Source: Lingula anatina
Lineage: Eukaryota; Brachiopoda; Lingulata; Lingulida; Lingulidae
DNA length: 64,000 nucleotides
Assembly: GCF_001039355.2 (NCBI RefSeq)
Contig: NW_019773513.1
Coordinates: 896,245 to 960,244 of the forward strand
Direction of reading: 5' to 3'
Made by a program: the position numbers and the translations under genes
Shown here: one piece after another, positions 37,501-51,151 of the stretch
Position numbering within the stretch: position 1 is the first letter of the stretch
How the letters are laid out: every line of letters starts with the position of its first letter
The notes under the pieces: model-generated
Database searches by the model: none
The model's input: the letters and a program-made list of their open reading frames with translations, nothing else
What the model was told of the DNA's origin: nothing

Positions 37501-37744
37501 AAAGTTTAAACTGACAGTGAATATTTTAAAAAAGAAACTTTAACGCAACACTTTGAGTATGCCCGCCAATACTCCGTCCCTTTATATTTAAGAAAACGGC
37601 ATATTGCCAAGAGAATTTGCTCACAGTCTGGTCCCGAATAACATGTAAAATATAGCAAAATATTTCTTTGGTTCGATTTATCACACTTGCGCAAGTAGAG
37701 CGATTGTGCTGCTCCGCGACGAAAATGGGAGAGTTAACCATAAC
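34520..37744. other. intergenic, no gene recognised
   Basis: Includes CATACG-rich repeat near 35200-35370, short AT microsatellites at 36301-36318 and 37062-37080, and a patch near 34940-34990 resembling in reverse complement the 15011-15055 region. Short open frames on both strands at 35410-35640 have no recognisable motif. Confidence 0.5.
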
Positions 37745-39900
37745 TCAAGAAGACAAAATCAAAACGATCATTAGTCTGTAGTGAGACGTTAGAACCTCTT
37801 TCCCCCACTGAAACGCTGCTTTACTCCACGACCACAAACTATTCCCAACGTCTTCACTCTCGAAAGAGGCATCAGACGATCTGCCAAGTGCTTTGTTTCT
37901 AGCGGAAGAAACTTCGTCGCACCGCTCCTTCATCTGGCGCTTGAAGCGGCACACCAAGTCTTCCTTTAAGAACCCGGATGCAGTCATGTGACTCTCAGCT
38001 ATGTACTCCGGCACCTTACGCGCATGTCCCAAAATAAAGGAATAATACACCGTGATGACGTCGGCCTTTGCTTTCCTCAGTTTCTCGGTCGGAAAGAGGT
38101 CTCTTTCAGTGCTCTCTTCAAAACTCTTCAGTAAAGCTCTGGAATTTTCTGGGATGTTCCCCCGTGTCCTCTTTCCAAAACGGCTCATTTCGCTCCCGCC
38201 TTCCATATTGCAAAACACATTTATTGCTTGGAAAATGAGGTTTTCCGAGGCAGACGACCCGATGTCCGAATCTATGCCCCAGGCTATCATCCCCTGGACG
38301 TGCGGTGCAAAGATCTTCCGTGAAATGAAATTTTCGTGCATGTTTTTGTTTACGAGCATCAGAGCTGCCGCGAGATGGCGCTTTGCAACATACACTTCTT
38401 CGATCATCCGTTCCTCGATGTCATCCACGTCGACCGCCCCTGACACAGAAAACATTTCGAGCAGATCCAAATACCTTCCAAGGGCACTGAGGATATGAGG
38501 TGTTTCGCACTCTGCCTTTACCATTAGTAACTTGAAATTGTTTTCTTGTGACGCTATTTCTGGGTCATAATTCCAGTTGAACTTCATGTCGACTGGGGCT
38601 CCATTTTCATCATAAAGAGCGTTGCATGCCATGAGGGAAAAATGATTACCACGGTATGGAAGACCGAAATAATCATTCACCTGTTCAGGAAAAAAGAAAT
38701 TGTCAAAAATAGCTGCACTTATCTCAATAAAGATGTGAAAATGTTATACAAAATAACTGAGTATATTATGATATAGGGCCTAAAGATTGTTGTCTGAGAC
38801 CGTAGGCAATAAACATAGACGGCTTTAAACTGCCGCTAATAACATGAGTGAAACATGGTGGTCACGGTATTGAAGGCCTTAATAATCATCCAACTGTTAG
38901 AAAGGTAAGGGATTGTCAACAACATAGGCACTTATGTGAATCAAGATGTAAAAATGTAATACAACAATAACTGACTACAAAATAACACATGGCCTTAAGC
39001 TTGTGCTGTGTGATAAGAATAGAACGAAGTCACGCAAAGAAATATGTACTCATTCGTTGCATCCCTATTTTATGAGTAAAAATTCAGTGGGAAACGCCTG
39101 AAAAAATTACTAACCGGGAGCACGACAATTGAAACATTAATTCTTCGTATCTGCCATTACCTTTTTAAAGGGCTCCCATAGACAGGCGGGGAACTGGAGG
39201 GTCGTTCTTTCTCGTTCCCGGCTCGTGGTCGGTACGGTGCCCCAGCGGTAGGCGTGTGCCAGGTAGGCCAGACAACCCAGGTAACCCGCCAGCACAGGGC
39301 TCCACCTCGCCCCCCTCTGAGCCGTAATAGCAACGTCGACTTCGGATAAATTGACCTGAGTTGAATAAATACATACTGTATATGAAAAACTGGGAAGGAA
39401 AGAGAGAAAGATCGACGTATTGATAAAGATGTTTTTGTTAATCAAAAGATGATAAGACTGAGGGAATTATTGTTTTGTGAGTGTGTGTGTGTGTTTGTGT
39501 GTTTGTTTGTGAGGGAGAGAGAGTATACGCGAGAGCGTGCGTGCGTTTGTAAGAGAGAGAGAGAGAGAGTATGCGTGCGAGTGTGTGTGCGTGTGTGTGT
39601 GTGTGTGTGAATGTGCGAGAGAGAGAGAGAGAGAAAGAAATCAACAGAGATGTCCAATCCATATTTTTCAATTTAACAAACGAAACCTACATCGTTCAAT
39701 TTTACTGTCATCCACTTTCTGAACTCCTCTGGACTGTTAAGCGTGTGTAACTTCTCAGGCATTTCAAGGCAGACATCTTGATAGATCTTGAAACACGCTG
39801 GCCAGTCGTGGAAAACTGGTCGAGGAGGGTAGCTCCCGCCAAAATTTTCGAAAAAAGTAGACAAATGCGTGGAGAAGGCACTCGTTTTCTGTGTTGACAT
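37745..39900 (-). CDS. indoleamine 2,3-dioxygenase (IDO) family protein
   Basis: Minus-strand exons 39691-39900, 39161-39355 and 37745-38680, all phase 0 with GT-AG junctions, give 446 residues. Collinear IDO-family signatures: an N-terminal FHDWPACFK helix, AGYLGCLAYLAHAYRWG (cf. the LVLGCITMAYVWG region of IDO), LWEPFKKVNDYFGLP before the YADYVLANW-like site, the core EIASQENNF, the GSSASENLIFQAINVF segment matching the GGSAGQSSVFQ loop, and GHARKVPEYI, in which His354 aligns with the proximal heme ligand. IDO-fold enzymes are heme proteins that open the tryptophan indole ring; related branches have become myoglobins or PrnB-type enzymes. The YAD and RxYLSGWK substrate regions are not recognisable, so true tryptophan dioxygenase activity is doubtful. 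No signal peptide, so cytosolic. Confidence 0.65.
39477..39640. repeat. compound GT/GA microsatellite
   Basis: Alternating (GT)n and (GA)n blocks in intron 1 of the IDO-family gene. Confidence 0.9.
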
Positions 39901-40548
39901 GTTTTCACTGCAATGGAAAATTAACCCATATTATTGATAAGATTGTTCACGGTTCCAATGGGTTGTCTTCACTGACGCTTTACTGATAGTTATCTCTTAC
40001 TTTGAAAAAAAAACAAGCGAAACAGCCCGTGTCGCTCTTGTCACCAGATCATCATCATGCAATGCCCACAATTACTACTAGTGAGAATCGTTCACGGGTG
40101 TACCAACACCCATTGACATGTAGGCATTCAGCCCGATAATGCTCCTGTGACAATAGCGAAAGTAAAGGTAGCTGAATCAATAACATTATGGTCCAAATTA
40201 AGTGATTACTATTACTAAAACACCAGTTAACCCATTCACTTTTCGATTTCTACACCATCTTTTGAAAGCATATATGTAGGCCTACCTTAACACATCAAAA
40301 TCGAAACTTGTTACATGCTAAATAATTCTTCTGCCAATGTAGGCCCACTCAAAATACGGCAATACTTGTCATTATTTCGTTAAAAAGCAATTGGTTACTT
40401 AAACATATAATCGAATTCTCTACTGTTTTAAGAAAACACAATAGCTTAACTGATTCATAAAAGTCGCGTACATTTTAACGGCCAAATCTTTCTAATAGTA
40501 AATATAGCCTGAACAAAATAATTTCACTTAAAAATATACTGCTTACCT

Positions 40549-40616
40549 CTCTCTCTGCTTTATACTAGTCTGACTAGATAATGGGGAGTGAGGAGAAGAC
40601 TGTTCCCTTATATAGA
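40549..40616 (-). promoter_or_regulatory. TATA box and untranslated first exon of the IDO-family gene
   Basis: On the minus strand CTATATAAGG lies at 40607-40616. About 60 bases further on, GAGAGAGAG is followed by a GTAAGC donor at about 40549. A good acceptor (TTCCATTGCAG) sits just upstream of the ATG at 39900. This fits a short leader exon starting near 40580 spliced to coding exon 1. Confidence 0.55.
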
Positions 40617-40619
40617 GAG

Positions 40620-43600
40620 ATGGCTGGTTAATTTTCTAGGCAAATGAGGAGGCTGACCAAGGTGTAAAAATAACATCTTTAGGATGTCGAGCTTCCGTCA
40701 CACCTCGTAATGGGACCGCCCACCGCGAAGCTAGATACCTGTAGCTGTGACGCCATTTTCTCAAAACGGTTTGCAAAACACATCAGTACGTGATGGGACG
40801 ATTGCGTTAGTCTGAGAGTTGAGAAAAAGACAAATTGACAAATTACCTTTTTTTCTAACTTGGTTGGTCGATTAATCTGCTCAAAGTGCAGTAAGTTGGA
40901 TGTGTAAAAAAAAACGGCTCACACAAACTTTATACTGCGTTATTACTTTTGTCACGGTAGCTTTTCTCAGTTTAAACGCTTAATTGTGACCTTGAGCTAG
41001 AAAAAATGAGAGTCAAAGAATAATATTTTGAACTTAAGTCGTTTATGTTTAGTTATAATGCTACTTATTTTAGGATACGTTGTAGGGCACGCACCGACAG
41101 CGTATTCAAATAACTTTTGTGGTTGAAAAAAATGTGGACAGCTATCAAAGCCTGTAGAAATTTTTTTATTTAGACCCTTGAGATCTTCCTTATCTTACGT
41201 ACACAATCCATCCATTTTCTTTATTCCAAATAATTGTGTGTTATAATAATTGTAGTGATGGTATCACGCTTGTTCAGATTTTTAACACCGGTGCCTTGTT
41301 CCTGAATAAAACGTTTATTAACTTGGGTGAAAAAACATCCTAAAAGAACCAAATCTCGTCCATAAACTTTACTAAATCTTTAATTATGCACACTTGTTTG
41401 GACTATTATTGGGATAGTTTGGTCATTCTCTGTCAGACCTTGCGATGACGATGATAATAACATGCCGATAGAGATAATCATCGCCATTTAAAAACCTCAA
41501 AACTACGACAAGTATCATAAATCATAGGGGGGCATTAAATATAATATCACCTTTAGCTTGAAGTATATCCGCAAAGACGAAGTCTACAGTGATACATCGC
41601 AACTTAATTACATTGCTTAAGTGTGATTTTCTTTTTCCGCGCTATTGTTTCATTTTATGCAATTAAAATTTTTTAAAGAAAAATGAACGGTGGGTGGAGT
41701 TTAGTATACGAGGCACGTCACCAGGAAATATTCAGGCGAGCCAAACTCACGTCCCCGAAGAGGCCATTGGTTGCCGACAGACACGTGCCCTGATGCTATC
41801 ATTATGACTTTATGATCACGCGCATGGTTACCATGGTTATAACATCAATATGAGCCTGATCAAACAAGGAAATACACGTAGACAAATGAAAACTGTAGGT
41901 ATGAATTATTGCTGGGAAGCACTTTGTTGATCATTATCAATTTGGTCGAGAAGGATGACGTTAATTAACAGCTGTCGATATTACAAACATTTGTGCTTTT
42001 TAATCCAGTTTTGGTTATTCGAAAATTATTTTTGCATTTTTTCTTTTAACTTAGGGAGTTTGGATGCTAAAAGGACTTTTCGGTTTACTTGACATTTATT
42101 GATAAGGAGCTAGCTTTACTGTTACATATTTTTTATTGTTTACACAAACTGAAAGAGTTTTGATACATCCACATGTAAGGTATGATTTTTTTTGTCTAAA
42201 ATTGCTTTTAAAAAATTTTAATTTTGCAATTTTAAGTATTACGTGGCTTTGATTGCGGGACTTAAAACATGTTATTTGGACCATCCTTTCCAACTCAGCC
42301 ATGCATTTTATTTGTAAAGTTATCACAATGAAAATGAAACATTAATTATCAAAGTCTCTCGCTTTCGACTTCTAACACACTTACAAAAATGCCAACGATT
42401 ATGCAATATTCTTGGTTGGCCTGTCTCAAAATTAAGGCAACAACCGAGATAAAGAAAAAAACATCAGTTCGAGTAAATAAACTGCGCTAAGAGAAACGTG
42501 GAATTAATGTTGGTCTTACTCAAGACACAAATACCCCTCACACTGTAATATGTAAATGTAATAAAATATAACTATATTGTAAATAAGTATATACAGTTAA
42601 TAAATGGTGAGCCCAACAATATTTTTTTCTAGTAAATTCTTTAACACCCATTCTATTTTGACTTGATGTGGAATAACCAGTTAGGGTCAACGTGTTTGCG
42701 AATTGTTGATGACTGTCCTTGCATACAAAATAAGCGAGACGTGACGAGGGACATGTGTTGTAAAACCCGGACGCGGTCGATATCCACACCATAAACGCAA
42801 ACGCGCCTCTCAGTCCGCTTACGTTTAGCCCCTTGCCTAGCACACGTTTGTATGAGGTTCATGAGTTCTTTCTTGAACGCATGATGTATTCAAGATTGAG
42901 GACAGTCGTCTCTGTCAGGTTTAACTGTCTCTATGACCCCATTCACAAAGACACCGTCGGTCTACGTGGATCGACCCAACTCCGTGGGTACTCTCGCTGA
43001 CTGTAATCAGTTTAACCGAATCCCGCGCCACCTCTTGTTCCCAACGTACTCTTATAAGCAAGAGCTTTTCTGTATTCTTCTTAACACCAGGAGGAAGACT
43101 TCTAAAGCGTGTAATTTAGCTTAACTGGTTGCAGTCAATGTCCCTACAGGGTTGAGTCGATCCACGTAGACCGAAGGTGGCTATGGGAACGGGGCCCTAC
43201 GTGATGTTTTGGAATAATAAGGGTAGCCGCTATAGAAATAATGACGGGTGGAGGGAACGTTGACGCTTTAACCATGAAATAGTAGCAATTTTAGACGTTC
43301 TAGTTAAGAATGATATGTGAATGATAGTTCTCTTCCACAGGGCCAGACCCCAACTCATTCACAGTATTTTATCTAGCTGAATATTCGCTCTGTTTTTCAA
43401 ATTTTTCTTTTTTTTCCACTAGAATGTAATCAAAAATCCTATTTTCCATGTTTATTTTATATTCTATATATTGTATTTATTCTATATCCCAGCGTAACGT
43501 AATCAAATTGGCTTATTTCCTTTGTACTTCTTTTTTCCCAATTAAATGTGACCAAAGCATCTTAACAGCCCTCAACTGAAATGGATGTTCATACATTGGG

Positions 43601-44230
43601 GTTTCTCGTCGTGCACCATGATCACGACTTATTATTAGTTTGTCCCACCGCTTCTAAAAATATCCGAATTTAAATCAAAATATCTGACAGCGCCCCTCCT
43701 AATGTAAATATCTTCGTATAGCTTGTGGCTATTTAAAAAGTATATGTTTAAATGGTCTGATTTTAACATTTAGAAGAAAATTAGTATATTAGATAACAGT
43801 GCGTCAGCGCGAAGTCAGACGGAAAAAAAGATAATTATGATTAAATTTATCCACGGGTGCATTAACTTATTCAAAATTTCCGTGCGCCAGGAATTCGCAG
43901 GCATCTGAATAATTTTGATGCCACAAAAATCCACATGCAGCTGAGGTAAGATTGAGGTTTAATTTCAAAAGGTGACGCAAGACGCTACCGACATCTGGTG
44001 GCAAAACACATAATTGATTTCCATACTGTCGGAGATGACCTCTTCAAGCTGCAATTCAAAATTAAATTCTCTCTGCTTTATTTCTTCACTTTAATTTCCA
44101 GTTAACAATATCCAATAGTTTTGGTAAAGTGGAATCTAACTAGGGCATGAGCCGACTACCCCCCAACACGCCTAAGTTACGCATTTCAGCTACACCGGAT
44201 TTACAAAATAAATATCCGCCCCAATATCTG
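40620..44230. other. intergenic, no gene recognised
   Basis: AT-rich spacer between the divergent IDO-family and multicopper oxidase genes. The only structure I can support is the inverted-repeat element at 42958-43174. Confidence 0.5.
42958..43174. mobile_element. MITE-like element with 18-bp inverted ends
   Basis: Begins CGGTCTACGTGGATCGAC and ends with its exact inverse GTCGATCCACGTAGACCG. The interior of about 180 bases has no recognisable coding. A degenerate relative may lie near 5640-5680 (GGGTCGATCTACCTAGAACGG). Confidence 0.65.
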
Positions 44231-44233
44231 TTA

Positions 44234-44360
<127 letters not shown>

Positions 44361-46775
44361 AATCCTCAGAATTGGAAAATTGGATATTGTCTCCATACAC
44401 ATTTATACAAAGATTGTGGAATTCAAAAAGGGATAATGCGAATAATAATGAATGAAGTAACCTGCTTGTTTGAAGAAAAAACACCGTGTGATTTATCACA
44501 TCTCTTATTCAACAATGTAACAGACCCATGTGTTTCTTCCTTATATTCCTTTTATAAAACTGACTAACATATAGACTCTAAAAATATACCTAACCGCAGT
44601 AATGATGTAATTTAACGATTTCCGTTTAGGAAAAGAGAACAACCAATCACAAATTGATAGTAAAATGGGTCAAAGCTTTCCACGAAAAGAAAAGGAAATG
44701 GTTATTGGTTTGGTCAAGAACGCCACATTGACCACGGTCGACATTGGAATGATGGAACCTTATTAAGTGTTTGGTATGAGGAAGGATTGAAGATTAACAT
44801 TTTTATTTGTCGTCAGCAAAATATATGCGATCCGGAGAAAATAGCTTAATTTGTAGCACCTTAATATAATATAAGTAAGAGATAAATCATTTTTTGAAAT
44901 ATTGGACAAGAATAATATTTTTACGACAGACTGAGACAACTCTTGTCACCTTTTCCACATGATTGTGTTTAATCAAGAGAGGTATTTTTCGTTTGTAAAA
45001 CCAGGTTTAAATTGATAAATCATTAGTGTACGCCCTCAAGGGCGTGGCCTCTTCTAACACCACAGGGCAGACATTTGTGACGTGACCTTCGTTACTGAAA
45101 CTGGTCCCTTGCAGTGGTTTACAGTGGTTCACTGAATATGTTGTCACTGACAACCTCTGTTCATAACACAAACAGAGAGAGAGAGGGGGGGGGGGCGAAG
45201 AGAGGCTGTGAATGAGATGTAAAAAGAGGGCGCCCCTATACGTATACAACTCACTGGGATACAGTTAGTCACCCCCAACATTTCCTTGTGTTTTTTTAAG
45301 ACAATTTGCACACCACAAGAATGGTGTGTCCCTCTAGGGGATTGTGATATCTGAATTGTACCTTACATTTCCTGTTAGGTTAAAGAATCTAGGCCATGTT
45401 TACCTTGTATTGCGACCTGAAGATGAAAAAACTTTATATCGGTATCTGCGACAGTAATGTACACCAACAAACATCAAACAAGCATGTCCTCACAAAAGAG
45501 ACCTGCGAACTTGAAAAGTTCGTGTTGAGCAACCTCACTATAGCTAGTATGCCAGTATCAAATGATGATTTAGTTCACATTAAGTGTCATGTTTTACGGC
45601 CAAATTTTTCCCCAGACGCGCTCCTCTACCAATATTTCAATAACGTGAGTTCCTTCAGCTACTTAAAAAAAAGCTCCATCTAGTGTATTGAAAGCAAATA
45701 TGATCATGTGTCTAGTTTGTCTCGTCTTGGATCCGGAAGCGTTATCAGCGCCTCTCGCCGCTAACAATTCGTCTGCTCACTACACAAAAAGCGCTGTATG
45801 TTTTGAATTATAGCAGACTGATTTAATAAAAACACAACGCAATTTTTACTTCCGCAATTCTGGTAACTCTTCACGGGTATTGTGAAATCAACTTTCAGTT
45901 TGCAGCGCCGTGTTACTTCACGAATATTCTAATCACGCCGTTTTATCAAACGAATTTAATCGTTGAGAATTTCTGTTGCACTAGCTCATACTTTTAAAAA
46001 TATGTTTAAAAGTACAACAAATCTACAGTCACGAAAATATCACAAGTAGGCAATTTTAACTTCACTGATTTCCCGTTTTCTAGTTTTGCACGACACCCTA
46101 AACTAATAAGAATAATAATTTTTTGTATAGGCCTAACGCGTTCTGTTTTCGTACTTTTCAATGCACTTAACAATTATAATATATTTAACAGTACTACAGT
46201 AACAATACAGTCATAATTTAAAAGTTAAAAACACATTAATAATTTTTTTAAAAACTTAAAAAGTTAAGTTTTAAGAGAGACAATAAAACTGTCATAATTA
46301 GGCCTACTTTTAGATCTTATATATATATATATATAAAAGCAGTTCGTTCCAAAGTTTTGGGGCATAAACAATAAAAGCCCCATCTCCATAAAATTCCTAA
46401 GTTGATGTTTTTAATGTCTAAGCTCCTAATTCAACACAGAATCATATATCTGGACACAATACGTTTAGTTAGCCCTACGCTGTGTAGAAGAGACATTCAC
46501 CCAGCCAAACCCGGCATAAGCCTCTGCTTCACCAGGGCCAAGATAGCCGCCTTTTTAAACGCTGGAAATCAATATCAGAGACAAAAAATAAGTATCTAGT
46601 GTTTACTAAACATTGTTTTGTCCGCAGGATAATTGCCCAGATGATAACAATTTTATCTAATGGATAGTGTTATCCAGATGATAGCGCTATTCAGTGTTGA
46701 TGAAACTGGGCCCAGATCTGGCCTCAGCGACTTCCAGGTATTTTCCTAGCTGACACAAGGATTTTTATGCCAGCT
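44361..46775. other. intergenic, one uncertain open frame
   Basis: An open frame at 45396-45683 (plus, 95 codons) has no recognisable domain. A donor-like AACGTGAGT lies near 45650, but no matching exon is seen. The rest is AT-rich with an AT tract near 46319-46336. Confidence 0.4.
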
Positions 46776-46776
46776 G

Positions 46777-47071
46777 ATTTTAGAAGGAGAGGGAGCTGAC
46801 AGCTGCTGTGCACGTGGACAAGCTGAAAAAAAAATTAACCTTCAGATTTGAGGAGGAGGAGGAGCCGACAGCTGCTGTGCACGTGGACGGGTTGAAAAAC
46901 TTCAGATTTGAGGAGGAGGAGGAGCTGAGAGTTGCCGCGCACGTAGGCGGTTGAAAAAAAACATCTTCAGATTTGAGGAGGAGGAGGTGGAGCTGACAGC
47001 TGCCGTGCACGTGGACAGACTAAAAAAAGCTTGCAGATTTGAGGAGGAAGAGGGGAAGCTGACAGCTGCTG
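46777..47071. repeat. ~60-bp minisatellite, 5 units
   Basis: Units share AGATTTGAGGAGGAGGAG, then GAGCTGACAGCTGCTGTGCA and CGTGGAC, then an A-rich spacer of variable length. Most units hold a CAGCTG and a CACGTG E-box. The repeat is translated open on the minus strand only by virtue of its unit length. Confidence 0.85.
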
Positions 47072-47474
47072 TCAGGGGACCAAGATGTTGAGTTCTACTG
47101 ATCTGGTAACAGTGATGGGCAAATTAAGCTAGTTCAAATAAAGATGGTACAAGTGTGTGAAGTGTTGGAGGGGGTCTATGTCGAAAAATAAAGCGCTGTT
47201 AAGCCAAAAATCTTTTTCCCTGTGAGGCTATTGCGAGCTCTTCGTGCACAAGAGGTGGGGCACCACTAGTTTAAATGAATACTCAACACAGTTGAGCCCA
47301 CTTTCCCCAGTTTCTTTTTCCGCTCTCATGACCTCTGATACACTTATATTAGTTACCATTAACGTGTTGTTTAACAAAGACAATATGCCATAAGCTGCCA
47401 AGGGTTTAAAAGACGGGCGGTCGGCGATGATAAATGTAGTAAGTTGAGCTGGTATAAGAGCTCTCAGTGCACTG

Positions 47475-47507
47475 TTTTTTTTTTTTTTTTTTTTTTTTTT
47501 TTCTTTT

Positions 47508-47550
<43 letters not shown>

Positions 47551-47552
47551 TT
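47475..47552. repeat. poly(T) followed by (TTTA)n
   Basis: 28 T residues, an interruption, then 11 TTTA units. Confidence 0.95.
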
Positions 47553-48030
47553 CCTTTTTGAATACACCAAATTGTCCAGGGTTGGTGCAGGGGGATAAGT
47601 ATTCAGCGAATATTCTGTCAGGGATTTGGTTGGGGCGAGGAAACTATACATATGGACAAAACCGCACTGGTATAAATTCAACGAAAAATACAAAGCTAAA
47701 GACAGCAGGGTTAAATGTCATAGCTCCTTACTTCTCCCAAAATGATCCCCTTTCTCAGCCCCGAGTTAATCAGTTATGGAAGGGTGGAATCAAAAACAGA
47801 CAAGATCGTGATCGAGAGCCGAAATAAAGCATTTGACACCTGAAACTTGGTCTAAAATAAGTTGCATTCAACCTGACGAGAACAAGAGCTTTTGGTCACC
47901 CGGATTTGACTGTTTCTTTACATGAGTAAACCCACGCGAGCACTATATTTAAACGAGGAAGTATGTCAGCGGAAATGAGGTGTAAAAACTTTTCAATGAG
48001 CGTGCATGAATATACGACGGAGGATCCGGG

Positions 48031-48123
48031 TATAAGTAAGAGAGAGCGCATCACCCGCGCACATACTTTCTGCGCACAGAAGGGAGAGTTGATAACGCAG
48101 CAGTTTTTTTAATACAAAATCAG
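48031..48123 (+). promoter_or_regulatory. core promoter and 5' untranslated exon of the multicopper oxidase
   Basis: TATAAGTA at 48031-48038 with the expected start near 48061. A leader exon ends at 48123 with CAG followed by GTGAGT. The coding first exon has its acceptor (ATATCCAG) at 48326, seven bases before the ATG at 48333. Confidence 0.55.
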
Positions 48124-48332
48124 GTGAGTTTACTTAGAGAAAGTATGAAAAGTAGAAGTTTAGTTAAGAACTCGATTAAATTAATCGTTTGAAATGCTGC
48201 GTTTCCGCACCTGTGCGTTGTGTGTGCGAGAGAAAGAGAATTTTGTCGGTACGTGTACACATAAAAACGATTTCTAAATTTTTGTTATGATGTTTAACTA
48301 ATTTGTGATTTTTAAATCATATCCAGGTCAGA

Positions 48333-48486
48333 ATGGAGCGAAAAATGTTACGTGGAATATGTGCAATTTTGTTATGTCTTACAACCTACCTCGCCGTAAC
48401 TCAGGTAAGCGATTTCGTAACATATATAACATAACATATCCCGCTTTATGTATAAAAAATTTATATGTCTCTTTATTGTGATTGTT

Positions 48487-48549
<63 letters not shown>

Positions 48550-51114
48550 TATTCATTTATTTATTTTAGCATTATTTTTCGGCTCCATTTATACTAGTTT
48601 TTACCGTCATGTTGTTACCCCCCCCCCCACACACACACACACACACACAACAACAACTAAAATGGGCTCTCTAGCTATTACAAAATTGAACAAAATGTTT
48701 TGAAAAAATGTTGTTGTTTTTTTCTTGTAACCTTGACAGCAGTTTTTATTTTGATAATGAAGTGTGAATAATAAACTTAGTTTTGGTAAGTAACCTATTT
48801 TAAACGGATGTCCGCATGTGAGCTCAGCTAATCAGGTGTCCCGGATCCTTCTTTCTGAGAATTGGTAACCCGGATCCTAAGAATGCCTCATAAGTCCTTC
48901 ACATCATTAACCATATTGAAACCACAACTTTCAATCGATTTTACCATGGCCATTCTTTGTACAGGATATACAATGATAATTCACAAACAACGCCCCCGTG
49001 GAATAGGTTTGAACAAATGGGACAGTAAAAATGCTAAGAAAGAGGACGATGAATAGAGTAATGTAATTTTGTCACGTTTTCAGGGCGTCAGATCTCTACC
49101 AAATTGCAGAGAAGAGTTAATATTCTATAAAAGAATTCTGTCCAAACGATACTTCGTGAAGCAAACAAGTAAGTAAAATAAGTTCTGAGTTGATTATATG
49201 GACAATTTTTTACCGTATATCTTAATACAAAGTCTTTCTTATATTTAAAGAAAGAGTTGTGTATTGCTTCGGAATAATAGGAAGCGAAAGCATAACGCGC
49301 ACTTTTCAAGGACAGACTAAAATGATCTACGTTATTTTCATGCCACTTGCCACAAGCATATGGCTTTAATTTGTTATTTGTGGGGCCCAAGCTGATCGAA
49401 GGGTTAATAGGGCTAAGAGAGAGAGAGAGAGAGTGGCAAAATTGACGTGGTGGTATAAAACTGATAAGCACAACCCCAAACTCCGAATTTCCACATCAAT
49501 TTTTTAAATTCATTACAGTATGCGAGTACGTGCTAGTAGTCGAGCATGCGCACACCATGACATATCAAAACCAGCGTGTGGTGCCCGACTGTACACTCCC
49601 TAATGGATCTCTGCTGGGCGAGTGTGTGGCCTGCCTCATTGACGATCCCAACTGTGCGGGTACTAGCAGAGCCATTTCATTCGGTAAGTGTTGATTAATG
49701 TTTATTTAATCTTTTTCACTGATTTTTTTTTTACGTCAAACAAAATCCTCTGCTGGTAATGACTGCGTTTAACCGCTACATCATTTCCATGTCCGGGTGC
49801 GTAATAAGGAATACTTTTTCTTGTTTGTAAATGTTTTTTTAAACATGGACATTAAGTGTGCTACAGATATGTGCAGGTTTAGAATGTAATTTTGTTGTTT
49901 TCAAGTCTTAAACTCAATTTATTAAAGCCCGATAATGACAGCCGTTGCTCTATTGTTTCAGACAATGTAATCACAGGGGATGGTATATTCAGAGAGTTGA
50001 TAGCTATCAATGGCACAATGCCGGGACCAAAGATAGAGGTATGATCCCCTTATTTAAGGCCAGATGCTCTGTACGTTAAATCAAGATTAGTAAATAAAAG
50101 TGCGCCCTCCCCCCCCCCCCCCCACACACACACACAAAAATAAATAAATAAATAAATAAGCAAGGCCTACATTTATGGTTAAAATAACAGGCTTTATTCA
50201 AGTAATCAATTATTTACGTAACAGATGATTGACTAAGTAAATTAATGAAAGAATGAAAAGTTCAGCCCATCTAATCACCAGCAAGTCAACCAACCAACCA
50301 ACCAAATACGCAATCAATAAATTAACCGATCAATCAATTAATTAATCACTTTGATACCCCAGGCCCCCTCAGGTGCGATGGTCGTGGTGCACGTGAAGAA
50401 CAACCTGATTAACGAGCCTATCACCGTCCACTGGCACGGCATGTTTCAGTTTAAGACGGGGTTTATGGACGGCGTCCCCCACCTCACCCAGTGTCCTATT
50501 AACTCTGGGCAGGTCTTCACCTACAGGTTTAAAGCCGAACCATCTGGTACGTAGCCGTAGGGGCGAGGAGGAGCAAATATATTTTTTTAAATAATAATTT
50601 TTAAAATTTTACTTTTTTATTAATTGGTTTGCTTTTTTTTTTCGTGCATGTTGGGACCGATAAGTAAAAACAACTAGCTCCAGGGCACGAAAATTACAGT
50701 TACAGTTTCAGGAACGACAAATTAAAATTTTATCAACACCTTAATGTGCATTTTCCAACCTTGAGCACGGAAATATTGCATTCTTTTGGGTGCTAATTTT
50801 CCTGATTTTTTAACTATGAAATGTCCACAACCGTTAAGTCACTAAGTTACAACGTAATTTATGTCTTTTAGGAACCTTCTTTTATCACGCCCACACCGGT
50901 GCACACAGAACAGACGGTCTGGTGGGAGCTTTAATAGTATACCCGGAACACGAGATCACGTATACCAGCTCAACGTCGGGATCCAGTTTTGGTAGAAATT
51001 TCTTCTCTAGATTCAGGAACTTCCAGCTGGCGAGATCAGTAAGTGTGTCTGAGGAGGAACACGTTATACTGCTGCAGGACTGGTTTCATGAGGACACAAA
51101 AAATGTAGGTGGTA

Positions 51115-51151
<37 letters not shown>

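Noticed and set aside
38052-38498. 148-codon plus-strand open frame
   Set aside because: Antisense to the large IDO-family exon, with no motif of its own.
45396-45683. 95-codon plus-strand open frame
   Set aside because: No recognisable motif; one donor-like site but no partner exon.
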